A DNA stretch of 64,000 bases from Nocardioides sp. (lineage in GTDB: Bacteria > Actinomycetota > Actinomycetes > Propionibacteriales > Nocardioidaceae): positions 107,310 to 171,309 of the forward strand of contig JACJWV010000011.1 of NCBI GenBank assembly GCA_020636915.1. The letters run 5' to 3'. The stretch's first letter is position 1. Each line of letters starts with the position of its first letter. The position numbers and the translations under genes were made by a program. Positions 48,507 to 57,889 of the stretch are shown here, one piece after another. The notes under the pieces are model-generated. The model worked only from the letters and a program-made list of their open reading frames with translations. It searched no databases and had not been told where the DNA came from.

Positions 48507-51487
48507 GGCAGCAGCCCCCGTCGGCGGGCGATGGCGGCCGCCTCGGTGCGGCCGGCGGCGTCGAGCTTGCCGAGGATGTTCGACACGTGCACCGAGACGG
48601 TCTTGGCGCTGATGAACAGCTGCTTGCCGATCTCGCCGTTCGAGCGGCCCTCCGCGACCAGCGCGAGGATCTCGGTCTCGCGCGGGGTGAGCGCGTCGTG
48701 GGCGGCCGACTCGCCCCGGACCGGGGCGCTCCCGAGCGCGCGCAGCTCGTCCAGCAGGCGTACGGCGCCCAGCCGGTGCGCCGCCTCGCGGGCCGCGTCC
48801 GCGAGCTCGCGGGCGCCGGCCAGGTCGCCGGCGGCCCGCAGGATGCCCGCGAGCGCGGTGCGGACGCGGGCGAGCTCGTGCACGTGGCCGAAGTCCTCGT
48901 AGAGGACGACCGCCTCCTGCCAGACGGTGACCAGGTCCTCCTGCGGTGGCGCGTCGACGCCGGCCAGCCACCGGAACCGCAGCGTCTCGGCGTCCAGCCG
49001 CTTCATCCAGGCCCGGCCCTCGGGTCCCCAGTGCCCGGACGGGTCGGAGTAGCGGTCCAGCACGACGTGACCGTCAGCGTTGATCCGGTCCACGCGCTCG
49101 GCGTAGGACGCGCGCTCGGCGGCGGACATGCTCGGGACCGCCCGGGCGACGGCGGCGATGGTCAGGGCACCGAGCCGGATCCGAGCGCTGAACCACTCGT
49201 GCCAGATGCGACTGAGCACCGACACGACCTCGTCGTACGCCTCCACGGCCGCGGCCGCGTCGCCGCGGTGACCGGCCGCGTCGATCTCCACCGCGCTCGC
49301 GTTGATGGCGACGCCACCGTCGCGGGCCCAGAACATCCGCAGCGCGCGGGCCTCGGTGGCGACGTCCTCGCCGCGGGCGAGCCGGATCGCGAACCGCAAC
49401 GGCGCCAGCAGGGCGCGGGGGATCGGCGGCGGGTTGTCGGCCGCCACGTCGGTGAGCGCCATCGCCTCGTCCCAGCGGCCCTGCACGTCGTAGACCCACG
49501 CCAGCTGCCACCGGGACTCGAACGCGAAGGGGGCGAACGGGATGCCGGCCTCGACGCCGCGCTCGATGGCGCTGCGGAACCACCGCTCGGTCTCGTCGAA
49601 CTCCGCCCAGTCCTCGTAGGACCGGCCGAGCAGGTAGCGAGCCCGCAGCTCCGACGACAGTGCCCCGGACGACTCGGCGCGGGCGACGGCGTCCTGGAGC
49701 GCCGACCGCAGCCCTTCCTTCGGCCCGGTGCGCTTGAGCCCGGAGAGCGTGGTGATGACCTCGGACGCGAGCTCGGAGAGGTCGAGCCGCTCGGCGAGGC
49801 TGAGTGCCTCCATGCCGACGGTCTCGGCCTCGGCGTAGTGGCCCATCCCCGCGAGCACCCGGGCGTGGTTGGCCAGCACCCGGGTCCGCAGCCCGCTGTC
49901 GCCGTCGGGCGCCAGCGCCACGGCGTCCTCGGAGACCGGCACCGGGTCGCTCCCCTCGGTGGCCATCATCAGGTGGGCCTGCGACGACAGCATCCGGGCC
50001 CGCCACGCGGTCGGCGCCTCGACGGGGAGCCGGTCGAGCTGCTCGACGATGACCTTGACCGCGCGCTCCGGGTCGCCGCTGGCCGAGAGCGCATCGGCGG
50101 CCTTGACCACCAGCTTCGACAGGTCGAGGTCGACCGAGACACAGCGCCGCGGGTCCGCGAGGAGCTCGAGGGCCTGCTGGTAGTGGTACGCCGCCTCGCC
50201 CGGGCCACCCACCTGTGATGCCTCGTCGCCGGCCTGGACGCTGGCGGTCAGGGCGGTGTCGAGATCCATCGCGAGCCGGGCGTGGCGGGCCAGCTCCGCG
50301 GCGGTGCCCGACGCGACGCCCTCCTGGAGCGCGGACACGTAGCGGCCGTGCAGCCGGACCCGCTCGCCGGGCAGCAGGTCGTCGTACACCGCCTCGCCGA
50401 GGAGCGCGTGCCGGAAGGAGTAGCGGCTGTCGCCCGCGACCAGGATGTTGGTCTCGACCGCCTTGCGCAGGCCCTCGTCGAGCGCGGCGGGCTCGAGGTC
50501 GAGCACCGCCGCGAGCATGTCGTGCGCGACCCGGCGACCCGAGACGCTCGCGGCGCGGACCACCTGACGGGCGGTGTCGTCGAGCCGGTCGAGACGGACC
50601 AGGAGCACGTCGGCGAGGTCGGCGGGCACCCAGCTGCCCGGTCCGGCGGCGGCGCTGGTGAGCTCCTCGACGAAGAACGCGTTGCCCTCCGCGCGGCTGA
50701 CGATGTCGGCGAGCTCCTTCTCCGGCAGGCCCTCGGGGACCAGCTCGGCGACGATCGCACGGACGGCGACCTCGGGCAGCGGCGACAGGGCGACCCGGTC
50801 CACGCCGCGCAGGCGGGACCACTCCGCCACCTGGCGGCGCAGGGGGTGGCGGCGGTGCAGGTCGTCGGACCGGTACGACACCACCAGGGCGACCGGCGCG
50901 TCGAAGGGACGGGAGAAGAGGAAGCTGAGCATGTCGCGGGTCGACTGGTCGGCCCAGTGGGTGTCCTCGATGACGAGGAGCAGCGGTGCGGTGGCGGCAG
51001 CCGCCTCCAGCAGCGCGTGCACGGCCTCGAGCAGGTCGCCGCGGTCGAGCGCCGCGGTGTCGTGGTCCTGGTGGCCGATCATCCGGCGACCGGGCTGCAG
51101 GCGCGCGAGCGCCGGGTGGCGGACGGCGACCTCCTCGACGGTCGCGGGCAGGTCGGCGGCGATCCGGCCCAGCACCTCGGAGAAGGGCAGGTACGGCAGC
51201 GCGCTGTCGCCGAAGTCCAGGCAGTGCCCCGCGAAGACCTGCCAGCCCTCGGTGAAGGCGAGGTCGCGCAGCGCGGTCAGCAGCCGGGTCTTGCCGACGC
51301 CGGCGTCGCCGGAGAGCAGCACGGCCGTCGTACCGCCGAGGGCGCCCGACCCGGACGCGCGCGCGGCCGGACGGACGCCGAGCAGGGAGGCGACCTCCGC
51401 CAGCTCGGCGTCTCGTCCGACCAGGGTCCGGGTCGTGTGGGCCACGCCGGACAGTGTCTCGTGCTCGAGGACCGGGTGCGCTGCCAT
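48503..51487 (-). CDS. Large LuxR-family (LAL) ATPase regulator
   Basis: A 994-aa cytosolic regulator. Seen: AAA-type Walker A LLSGDAGVGKTRLLTAL near residue 60, Walker B LLLVIEDTHWAD near residue 177, a long helical TPR-like middle, and a C-terminal LuxR HTH (LTPRETEILALVAEGRSNGE, then LFISAKTVSVHVSNIL). Such LAL proteins are usually ATP-dependent activators. Start MAAHPVLEHE (ATG 51487) is chosen; a longer open frame to 51736 is unlikely. A 52-aa gene precedes it. The stop codon overlaps the convergent radical SAM gene in a shared CTAG. Confidence 0.93.
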
Positions 51488-51504
51488 TTCCGCGCGCCCT
51501 GGCC

Positions 51505-51663
51505 TCAGCGGGTCCTCGTCCAGCCGATCTCCCCGTCTCCTCCGGTGGCTCGGCGGGTCAGCAACCGCTTGCGGCGGCGGCCGGCGAGGTCGGCCTGGAT
51601 GCGGCCCAGGCGGTACTCGAGCTCGGTCTTGACGTAGTCGCGGTCGACGGTGTGGTCGTACAT
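51505..51663 (-). CDS. Small basic protein upstream of the LAL regulator
   Basis: A 52-aa protein: MYDHTVDRDYVKTELEYRLG followed by a basic stretch with RRRKRLLTRR. Seen: GAGGAG six bases before the ATG. It sits 17 bp before the large regulator on the same strand and may share its promoter. No family recognised. An in-frame extension to 51705 (MLTTEEHEEHEEPT) is possible but has weaker initiation context. Confidence 0.6.
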   Translation of the reverse strand: MYDHTVDRDYVKTELEYRLGRIQADLAGRRRKRLLTRRATGGDGEIGWTRTR

Positions 51664-51846
51664 GGTGGGCTCCTCGTGCTCTTCGTGCTCCTCGGTGGTG
51701 AGCACGAGGTTCGTCCGCTGAGGTAGGCCCGCACATCGGGCGGGTGCCCTATTCGCCCCCGGGTCCGCGGGCCGGGTGCCTTAGGTGGGGGTGGTCGGGG
51801 TGCCTCAGGGGTGGGTCGGCCCGGAGGCGCCTCAGGTGGCGGCGCG

Positions 51847-51929
51847 CGGCGCTGTAACGCCGTGTTGCAGGTTGTACCCACCCGGTTCCAACGGGGTGAG
51901 TACAAGCAGTGACAGGGCGTTACAGCGCC
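51847..51929. repeat. GCTGTAACGCCGTG hairpin repeat, copy 2
   Basis: Seen: arms GGCGCTGTAACGCC / GGCGTTACAGCGCC, with inner TTGTACCCACC and GTGAGTACA. Same family as 35912-35987. The right arm provides the TAA stop of hutI. Upstream on the plus strand (51776-51843) are three imperfect copies of GTGCCTCAGG, otherwise nothing in this ~210-bp gap. Confidence 0.87.
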
Positions 51930-53080
51930 CGGCCGGCCACCCAGGTCTGCGCCACCAGCGGCACCCCGGGCCGGTAGGCCAGGTGCACGTGCGACGGCGC
52001 GTCGAGGACCACCAGGTCGGCGCGGCGGCCGGGGACCAGGGCGCCGACGTCGTGGCGGTCGAGCGCCTCGGCGCCGCGGTACGTCGCCGCGTGGACCGCC
52101 TCGGCCGGCGTCATGCCCATCTCGCGCACGGCGAGGGCGATGCAGAAGGGCACCGAGCTGGTGAAGCACGAGCCGGGGTTGCAGTCGGAGGCGAGCGCGA
52201 CGCGCACCCCGGCGTCGATCAGGCGCCGCCCCGACGGGTAGGGCTGGCGGGTCGAGAACTCCACCCCCGGCAGCAGGGTCGCGATCGTGCCGGAGTCACG
52301 CAGCGCGTCGACGTCGGCGTCCTCGAGGTAGGTGCAGTGGTCGACCGCGGCCAGGCCGAGCTCCGCGGCCAGCCGGACGCCCGGACCCGGGCCGAGCTGA
52401 TTGGCGTGCAGCCGGCCGCGCAGGCCGGCGGCCTCCCCGGCGAGCAGGACCGCACGCGCCTGGTCGGCGTCGAACGCACCGCGCTCGCAGAAGGCGTCGA
52501 TCCACCGCGCGTGCGGCGCCGCCGCCTCGAGCATCGGCCCGGTGACGAGGTCGACGTACGCCGCCGGGTCGTCGGCGTGCTCTGCGGGCACCACGTGCGC
52601 GCCCAGGAACGTCGTCTCCTCGGTGAACTGCCGGGCGACCGCCAGCGCGCGGGCCTCGTCGTGGACGGTCAGCCCGTAGCCGCTCTTGATCTCGACGGTC
52701 GTCGTGCCCTGGCGGCGCATCTCCTCCACCAGCCGGGCGACGTGACTGGTGAGCTGCTCGTCGGTGGCGGCCCGGGTGGCGGCGACGGTGGTGCGGATCC
52801 CGCCGGCGGCGTACGGCGTCCCGCTCATCCGCGCCGCGAACTCCTGCGCCCGGTCGCCCGCGAAGACCAGGTGGCTGTGGCTGTCGACGAAGCCCGGCAG
52901 CACCGCACGACCACCCAGGTCGACAAGCTCGTCCGCGGCGGGCGCGTCGGCGGCCCGGCCGACCCAGGCGACCTGCCTGCCGTCGACGACGAGGGCCGCG
53001 TCCTCGACGAGCCCGAGGAGGTCGTCGGCCGCGGGGTCGTTGGTGACGAGCTCGCCGATGCCGGTGAGCAGCACGGTCAT
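51920..53080 (-). CDS. hutI: Imidazolonepropionase HutI
   Basis: A 386-aa metal-dependent amidohydrolase converting 4-imidazolone-5-propanoate to N-formimidoyl-glutamate in histidine degradation. Seen: metal-site FVDSHSHLVFAGDR near residue 63, LHANQLGPG near residue 232, and DCNPGSCFTSS near residue 309, hallmarks of HutI. ATG overlaps the hutF stop by 4 bp. The stop codon is within a hairpin repeat. hutU and hutH are not in the window. Confidence 0.96.
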   Translation of the reverse strand: MTVLLTGIGELVTNDPAADDLLGLVEDAALVVDGRQVAWVGRAADAPAADELVDLGGRAVLPGFVDSHSHLVFAGDRAQEFAARMSGTPYAAGGIRTTVAATRAATDEQLTSHVARLVEEMRRQGTTTVEIKSGYGLTVHDEARALAVARQFTEETTFLGAHVVPAEHADDPAAYVDLVTGPMLEAAAPHARWIDAFCERGAFDADQARAVLLAGEAAGLRGRLHANQLGPGPGVRLAAELGLAAVDHCTYLEDADVDALRDSGTIATLLPGVEFSTRQPYPSGRRLIDAGVRVALASDCNPGSCFTSSVPFCIALAVREMGMTPAEAVHAATYRGAEALDRHDVGALVPGRRADLVVLDAPSHVHLAYRPGVPLVAQTWVAGRAL

Positions 53081-54432
53081 GGGTGGATCCTCCCGATCGC
53101 GGCGTCGAGCTCGCGCCCGACGTCCGCCTCGTCGCCCCGCCGGAAGACGACCGCCCCGTCGGCGACGACGTGGACGACGTCCGCGGCCGTGGCCGCGAAC
53201 GCGGCGGTGTTCTCGTCGGCCCCGGTCCCCGCCGTCCGCACGGTCGAGGTGTCGAGGGTGACCAGGTCGGCGCGCTGGCCGACGGCGATGGCGCCGGCGT
53301 CGTCGAAGCCCAGGCTCGCATGAGCGGTCGCCGCCTCGAGGAGCTCCGCCGCCGCCCAGTGCCCGCGCTGCTGGGTGGCGAGCCGCTCGTCCATCTCCAG
53401 GGCCCGCATCTCCTCGAAGAGGTCGATGACCGCGTGGCTGTCCGAGCCCAGCGTCAGCACCGCACCCGCCTGCTGCAGCGCGCGGCCGGGCCCGATGCCG
53501 TCCCCGAGGTCGCGCTCGGTCGTGGGGCAGAAGCAGGCCCGGGTGGCGGGCCCGCCGAGGTGCATGAGGTCGGCGCCGGTGAGGTGCGTGGCGTGGACGA
53601 CCGTCGTCAGCGGCCCGAGGGCGCCGGCGTCGTGCAGGAGGCCGGTGGGCGTGACGCCGTACGTCGCCAGGCAGGCGTCGTTCTCGGCGACCTGCTCGGA
53701 CAGGTGCGCGTGGAGCGGGCGGCCGGCGGCGGCCGCCACGACCGTCGGCAGCTCCTCGCGCGGGACCGCGCGGACCGAGTGGATCGCGGCGCCGATCCGG
53801 GTGCGGTCGTCGTCGTTCAGCTGCGCCACGCGGTCCGCCCAGGCGGCCGCGGACCGGTCGCTGTAGCGCACCTGGGCGCCCTCGACGGGGCGGCCGAACC
53901 CCGAGCTGAGGTAGCAGGTGTCGAGCAGCGCGATCCGGACGCCGGCCTCGGCGGCCGCGGCGACCAGGGCGCGGCCCATGGCGTTGGGGTCGTCGTACGG
54001 CGTCCCGTCGGGCTGGTGGTGGAGGTAGTGGAACTCGCCCACGGTCGTGATGCCGGCCGCGGCCATCTCGCGGTAGGTCGCACGGGCGAGGCCGAAGTAG
54101 GTGTCCGGGTCCAGGCGCGCCGCGACGTCGTACATCTGGTCGCGCCAGGTCCAGAACGTCCCGCGCCCGCGCTGCGTGCGGCCCCGCAGGGCGCGGTGGA
54201 AGGCGTGGCTGTGGCAGTTCGCCAGGCCGGGGAGGGTGAGGCCAGGGAGCCTGCGGGGTCCGGCTGGCCGAACCCCGCGAGACACGCCGTCGGGTCCCGG
54301 CGTGTCGTGCGGGTTCTGGCTGCTGACAGCCGAAACCCGCGTGAACCGCCCGCCCTCGATCTCGACGAGCACGTCGTCGCGGACGGCGCCGCCGACCCAG
54401 GCGCGCTCGAGGAGGTACGCCGACGCGCTCAC
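53077..54432 (-). CDS. hutF: Formimidoylglutamate deiminase HutF
   Basis: A 451-aa amidohydrolase producing N-formyl-glutamate and ammonia from formimidoyl-glutamate. Seen: metal-site GLANCHSHAFHRALRGRT near residue 71, HLSEQ near residue 227, ACFCPTTERDLGDGIGP and LGSDSHAVIDLFEEM. GTG start overlaps the upstream M20 gene's stop. Odd: residues about 31-62 (SSQNPHDTPGPDGVSRGVRP region) are an extra segment encoded by a ~94-bp palindromic insertion; typical members have a short loop here. The frame is intact and the catalytic residues are complete, so the enzyme may still work. Confidence 0.95.
   Translation of the reverse strand: MSASAYLLERAWVGGAVRDDVLVEIEGGRFTRVSAVSSQNPHDTPGPDGVSRGVRPAGPRRLPGLTLPGLANCHSHAFHRALRGRTQRGRGTFWTWRDQMYDVAARLDPDTYFGLARATYREMAAAGITTVGEFHYLHHQPDGTPYDDPNAMGRALVAAAAEAGVRIALLDTCYLSSGFGRPVEGAQVRYSDRSAAAWADRVAQLNDDDRTRIGAAIHSVRAVPREELPTVVAAAAGRPLHAHLSEQVAENDACLATYGVTPTGLLHDAGALGPLTTVVHATHLTGADLMHLGGPATRACFCPTTERDLGDGIGPGRALQQAGAVLTLGSDSHAVIDLFEEMRALEMDERLATQQRGHWAAAELLEAATAHASLGFDDAGAIAVGQRADLVTLDTSTVRTAGTGADENTAAFAATAADVVHVVADGAVVFRRGDEADVGRELDAAIGRIHP
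54251..54344. repeat. Palindromic element inserted in frame inside hutF
   Basis: Seen: a central stem GAACCCCGCGAGACACGCCG (54270-54289) pairs with CGGCGTGTCGTGCGGGTTC, and each side carries its own small hairpin, GGGGTCCGGCTGGCCGAACC on the left and GGGTTCTGGCTGCTGACAGC on the right. Together they make ~42-bp inverted arms. It encodes ~31 in-frame residues. No second copy was found in this window. Confidence 0.75.
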
Positions 54433-55613
54433 CCGGCGAGCCGCTCGAGCGTGTCGGCCAGCGCGGAGACGCCCACGAGGCAGTCGGCGACCTCGGCGTG
54501 CTCGTCGGGCGAGTGCGAGACCCCCGTGGGGTTGCGGACGAAGAGCATCGCGGTGGGAATGCCGGCGGCCGCGAGGATCCCGGCGTCGTGGCCGGCCTGG
54601 GTGGGGATGACCGGCCAGCTCCCGCCCTCGTGGTCGGCGGCGACGCGGGCGGCGAGGTCGGGGTCGAAGGCGACCGACGCCGACACCGACTCGGCCGTGA
54701 TGGCGAGCGAGGTCCCGTCGCGCCCGGCCCGGTCGGTCGCCTGCGCGGAGATCGCCTCGACCAGGGCGTCCAGCTCGGACTCGGTCGCGCAGCGCGCGTC
54801 GAGCCAGGCCGTCACCTTCGACGGCACGGCGTTGGTGCCGTTGGGCTCCACCGCCACCCGGCCGAACGTCGCGCGCTGCCCGGCCAGGCGCGCCTGCTTG
54901 TTGGCCGCGAGCGCCGTGAAGGCATAGGTCAGCATCGGGTCGACCCGGTCCTCCATGCGGGTGGTGCCGGCGTGGTTGGCCTGTCCGGTGACCTCGAACC
55001 GGTAGCGGCCGTGCGGCCAGATCCCGCTCGCCACGCCGACCGCCGCGCCACGGTCGACCAGGTCGCGGCCCTGCTCGACGTGCAGCTCGACGAAGGTCCC
55101 GACCCCGTCGAGCAGGCCCGGCCCGCCCCCGGCCACCACGTCGCCGAGCGCGACCCCGTCGCGGTCGGTCAGCGCCCGGGCGGTCTCCCACGTCGTCGCC
55201 CCCGTCGCCAGCCGGGACCCCAGGCAGGCCAGGCCGAAGCGCGAACCCTCCTCCTCGCGGAACACCGACACCCCGACCGGTCGCGCCGGCACGACGGCGC
55301 GCGAGCGCATCAGGTCGATGGCGGCCAGCGCGGCGACGACACCGAGCGGGCCGTCGTACGCCCCGCCGTCGAGGACGGAGTCCAGGTGGGATCCGGTGAG
55401 CACCCCCGGGCCGGACCCGAGGTCCCACCAGCCGACCACGTTGCCGAAGTCGTCGTGCTCGACGCGCAGACCCCGCGTCGCGCACTGCTCGGCGAACCAG
55501 GCCCGCAGCTCCTCCTCCGGCGCCGTGAAGGGCTGGCGGAAGTAGCCGCCCGAGCGGGTCGACCGGCCGACCGGCGCGAGGTCGGCCCACATCCGCTCGA
55601 AGTCGTCAGGCAC
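54429..55613 (-). CDS. M20-family amidohydrolase (allantoate/N-carbamoyl or formyl-Glu type)
   Basis: A 394-aa zinc hydrolase of the allantoate amidohydrolase / N-carbamoylase class. Seen: GSHLDSVLDGGAYDGPLGVV near residue 76 (metal His/Asp), FREEEGSRFG near residue 118, and GIWPHGRYRFEVTGQANHAG near residue 195. It heads the hutF-hutI operon with 4-bp overlaps. In this position it may remove the formyl group of N-formyl-glutamate, replacing HutG; this is inference. GTG start. Confidence 0.85.
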   Translation of the reverse strand: MPDDFERMWADLAPVGRSTRSGGYFRQPFTAPEEELRAWFAEQCATRGLRVEHDDFGNVVGWWDLGSGPGVLTGSHLDSVLDGGAYDGPLGVVAALAAIDLMRSRAVVPARPVGVSVFREEEGSRFGLACLGSRLATGATTWETARALTDRDGVALGDVVAGGGPGLLDGVGTFVELHVEQGRDLVDRGAAVGVASGIWPHGRYRFEVTGQANHAGTTRMEDRVDPMLTYAFTALAANKQARLAGQRATFGRVAVEPNGTNAVPSKVTAWLDARCATESELDALVEAISAQATDRAGRDGTSLAITAESVSASVAFDPDLAARVAADHEGGSWPVIPTQAGHDAGILAAAGIPTAMLFVRNPTGVSHSPDEHAEVADCLVGVSALADTLERLAG

Positions 55614-55635
55614 GGGTCCCTCCTAGTCTCTGGCC

Positions 55636-56283
55636 ATGGAGTTCCAGGACGTCGTACGCCGCCGCAAGATGGTCCGCAGCTATGCGACCACCCCCGTCGA
55701 CCCGGAGGTCGTCGCCCTCGCGCTGCGGAACGCGGTGCGCGCGCCGAACGCCGGGTTCAGCCAGGGCTGGGCGTTCCTCGTGCTCGACACCCCGGGTGAC
55801 GTCCGGCGCTTCTGGGAGGCGACCGCCGAGGACGTCGACCGCCCCGACGAGTGGCTGCGCGGCATGATGCGCGCGCCGGTGGTGATCGTGCCCTGCTCGA
55901 GCAAGGCGGCGTACCTGCGGCGCTACGCCGAGGACGACAAGGGCTGGACCGACCAGGACGAGCGCCGCTGGCCCAAGCCGTTCTGGGACATGGACACCGC
56001 GATGGCCAGCCTGCTGATCCTGCAGACGGCGACCGACCACGGCCTGGCGTCGTGCTTCATCGGCATCCCGCCGGACCGCGAGGCGACGGTGCGCACGGCG
56101 TTCGGCATCCCGGCCGACTTCGACCCCGTCGGCGTGGTCACGATCGGCCACCACCCCGAGGACCCCACGGACTCCGGCGCGGCCGGCTCCCCGTCCCGGC
56201 GCCGCCGCCGGCCGATGACGGACCTGGTCCACCACGGTCACTGGGGCGGGCGGAGGGAGCACGGGGCCAGTCCATCGGCGTGA
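55636..56283 (+). CDS. Nitroreductase-family protein
   Basis: A 215-aa FMN-dependent oxidoreductase. Seen: VVRRRKMVRSYATTPVDPEV with FMN-contact Arg/Ser near residue 8, VRAPNAGFSQGWAFLVLD, and GLASCFIGIPPDREATVRTA in the C-terminal half. It resembles BluB/NfnB-type members; role unknown. The C-terminal ~30 residues are low-complexity and basic (PSRRRRRPM). It is divergent from the hut genes (22-bp gap) and followed by a GTCGGCCGGCCGAC repeat. Confidence 0.88.
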   Translation: MEFQDVVRRRKMVRSYATTPVDPEVVALALRNAVRAPNAGFSQGWAFLVLDTPGDVRRFWEATAEDVDRPDEWLRGMMRAPVVIVPCSSKAAYLRRYAEDDKGWTDQDERRWPKPFWDMDTAMASLLILQTATDHGLASCFIGIPPDREATVRTAFGIPADFDPVGVVTIGHHPEDPTDSGAAGSPSRRRRRPMTDLVHHGHWGGRREHGASPSA

Positions 56284-56360
56284 GGCGGCGGGGTCAACGT
56301 CCACCGCGTCCCGCGGGTCTCGCATCCGAGACGCCTCGTGCCGGGGGTCCGGGCCTCGGC

Positions 56361-56450
56361 GAGTTTCGTCGGCCGGCCGACGAAATCGGATGCGGGACGA
56401 CAAAACTTCGTCGTCCCGACGCGGGTTCTGTCGGCCGGCCGACGAATCTC
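56361..56450. repeat. GTCGGCCGGCCGAC triple-hairpin repeat, copy D
   Basis: Full-length form: GAGTTTCGTCGGCCGGCCGA, centre GGGACGAC / GTCGTCCC around AAAACTTC, right palindrome GTCGGCCGGCCGAC followed by GAATCTCC. It lies between the nitroreductase and the M20 peptidase gene. Confidence 0.87.
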
Positions 56451-56512
56451 CTCCCGCCCCCGGACCGCCCGAGTCGCCACGGACGACGGATCACCTGCCC
56501 TAGGGTGCGTGC

Positions 56513-57889
56513 GTGACGAGCCCCGCCGCCTCCGCCGCGACGCATCCGGCGGTCGCGCGCCTGCAGGCGCTGGTGCGGATCCCGACGGTCTCCCACCGCG
56601 ACCAGAGCCTGGTCGACACGGAGGCGTTCGACGCGTTCCTCGCCGAGCTCGAGCGGCAATACCCGCTGCTGCACGAGCGGCTCGAGCTGACCCGCGTGGA
56701 CACCCACGGTCTGCTCTTCCGCTGGGCCGGGGCCGGCAGCGCGGGGGGCGCGGCCGCCGCGGGGGCGGCGGAGCGACCGGTCGTGCTGATGGCCCACCTC
56801 GACGTCGTACCCGTCGACGACGGGGCGCCCTGGCAGCACCCCCCGTTCGGCGCCGAGATCCACGACGGCGCGGTCTGGGGCCGCGGGACGCTGGACGACA
56901 AGGGCCCGCTGGTCGCGATCTGCGAGGCCGTCGAGACGCTGCTCGGCCAGGGTTTCACCCCCGCGCAGGACGTGTGGCTGTCCTTCGGGTGCAACGAGGA
57001 GGTCTCCGGCACCGCGGCCACCCTGGCGGTCGAGGAGCTCGAGCGGCGGGGCGTCCGCCCGTGGTTCGTGGTCGACGAGGGCGGCGCGATCGCCGCGGAG
57101 GCCTTCCCCGGCGTGTCCGCCCCCGTCGGCGTCATCGGCGTGACCGAGAAGGGCGTCACCTCGCTCGAGCTGCGCGTCGACGGCCGGGGCGGCCACGCCT
57201 CGACCCCGGCGCGCAACGGCCCGACCGCCCGCATCGCCCGCGCGATCACCCGCCTCGACCGGCACCCGATGTCCGCGTCCGTCCCGGAGCCCACCGTCGA
57301 GCTGCTGCAGCGCATGGCGCCGCACGCCTCGGTCGCCCTGCGCCCCGTCCTCGCTCGCGCCGCCCGCCTCCGCCCCCTCCTCACCCGGGTCCTCATCGCG
57401 GCCGGCCCGGAGCCCGCCGCGATGACGCGGACGACCTTCGCCGTCACCACCCTGTCGGGGTCGCCGGCGCTCAACGTCATCGCCAGCACCGCCCGGGCCG
57501 GCGTCAACATCCGGATCATGGTCGGCGACACCGTCGCCTCGGTCCTCGAGCACGTCCGGCGCACGATCGACGACGACCAGGTGCAGGTCACGGTGGTCGA
57601 GGAGAACGAGCCCAGCCCGGTCTCGCCGAGGGACGACGCGTTCGAGCTCATCGAGGCCACGATCACCGAGGTCTTCCCGGACGCCGTGCCGGCGCCGTAC
57701 GTGATGATGGCGGCCACCGACTCACGGTTCTTCACCCGCATCTGCCCGCGGGTCTACCGCTTCGCGCCGTTCCGGATGACCAAGGCCCAGCGCGAGTCCA
57801 TCCATTCGTACGACGAGCACCTCGGGGTCGACGCCTTCGTCGACGGCGTGCGCTGGTACCAGCGCCTCATCGAGAGGATCCCCGCATGA
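56513..57889 (+). CDS. M20/M25/M40 metallopeptidase
   Basis: A 458-aa zinc peptidase or deacylase. Seen: first metal motif LMAHLDVVPVDDGAPW near residue 92, bridging Asp in GRGTLDDKGPL, catalytic Glu/Glu in FGCNEEVSGT near residue 160, VVDEGGA, and late His in SYDEHLGVDAF. These are typical of carboxypeptidase S/dipeptidase-like members. GTG start. The ATG of an MFS gene overlaps its stop, so a transported peptide or N-acyl amino acid may be hydrolysed inside (inference). Confidence 0.92.
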   Translation: MTSPAASAATHPAVARLQALVRIPTVSHRDQSLVDTEAFDAFLAELERQYPLLHERLELTRVDTHGLLFRWAGAGSAGGAAAAGAAERPVVLMAHLDVVPVDDGAPWQHPPFGAEIHDGAVWGRGTLDDKGPLVAICEAVETLLGQGFTPAQDVWLSFGCNEEVSGTAATLAVEELERRGVRPWFVVDEGGAIAAEAFPGVSAPVGVIGVTEKGVTSLELRVDGRGGHASTPARNGPTARIARAITRLDRHPMSASVPEPTVELLQRMAPHASVALRPVLARAARLRPLLTRVLIAAGPEPAAMTRTTFAVTTLSGSPALNVIASTARAGVNIRIMVGDTVASVLEHVRRTIDDDQVQVTVVEENEPSPVSPRDDAFELIEATITEVFPDAVPAPYVMMAATDSRFFTRICPRVYRFAPFRMTKAQRESIHSYDEHLGVDAFVDGVRWYQRLIERIPA

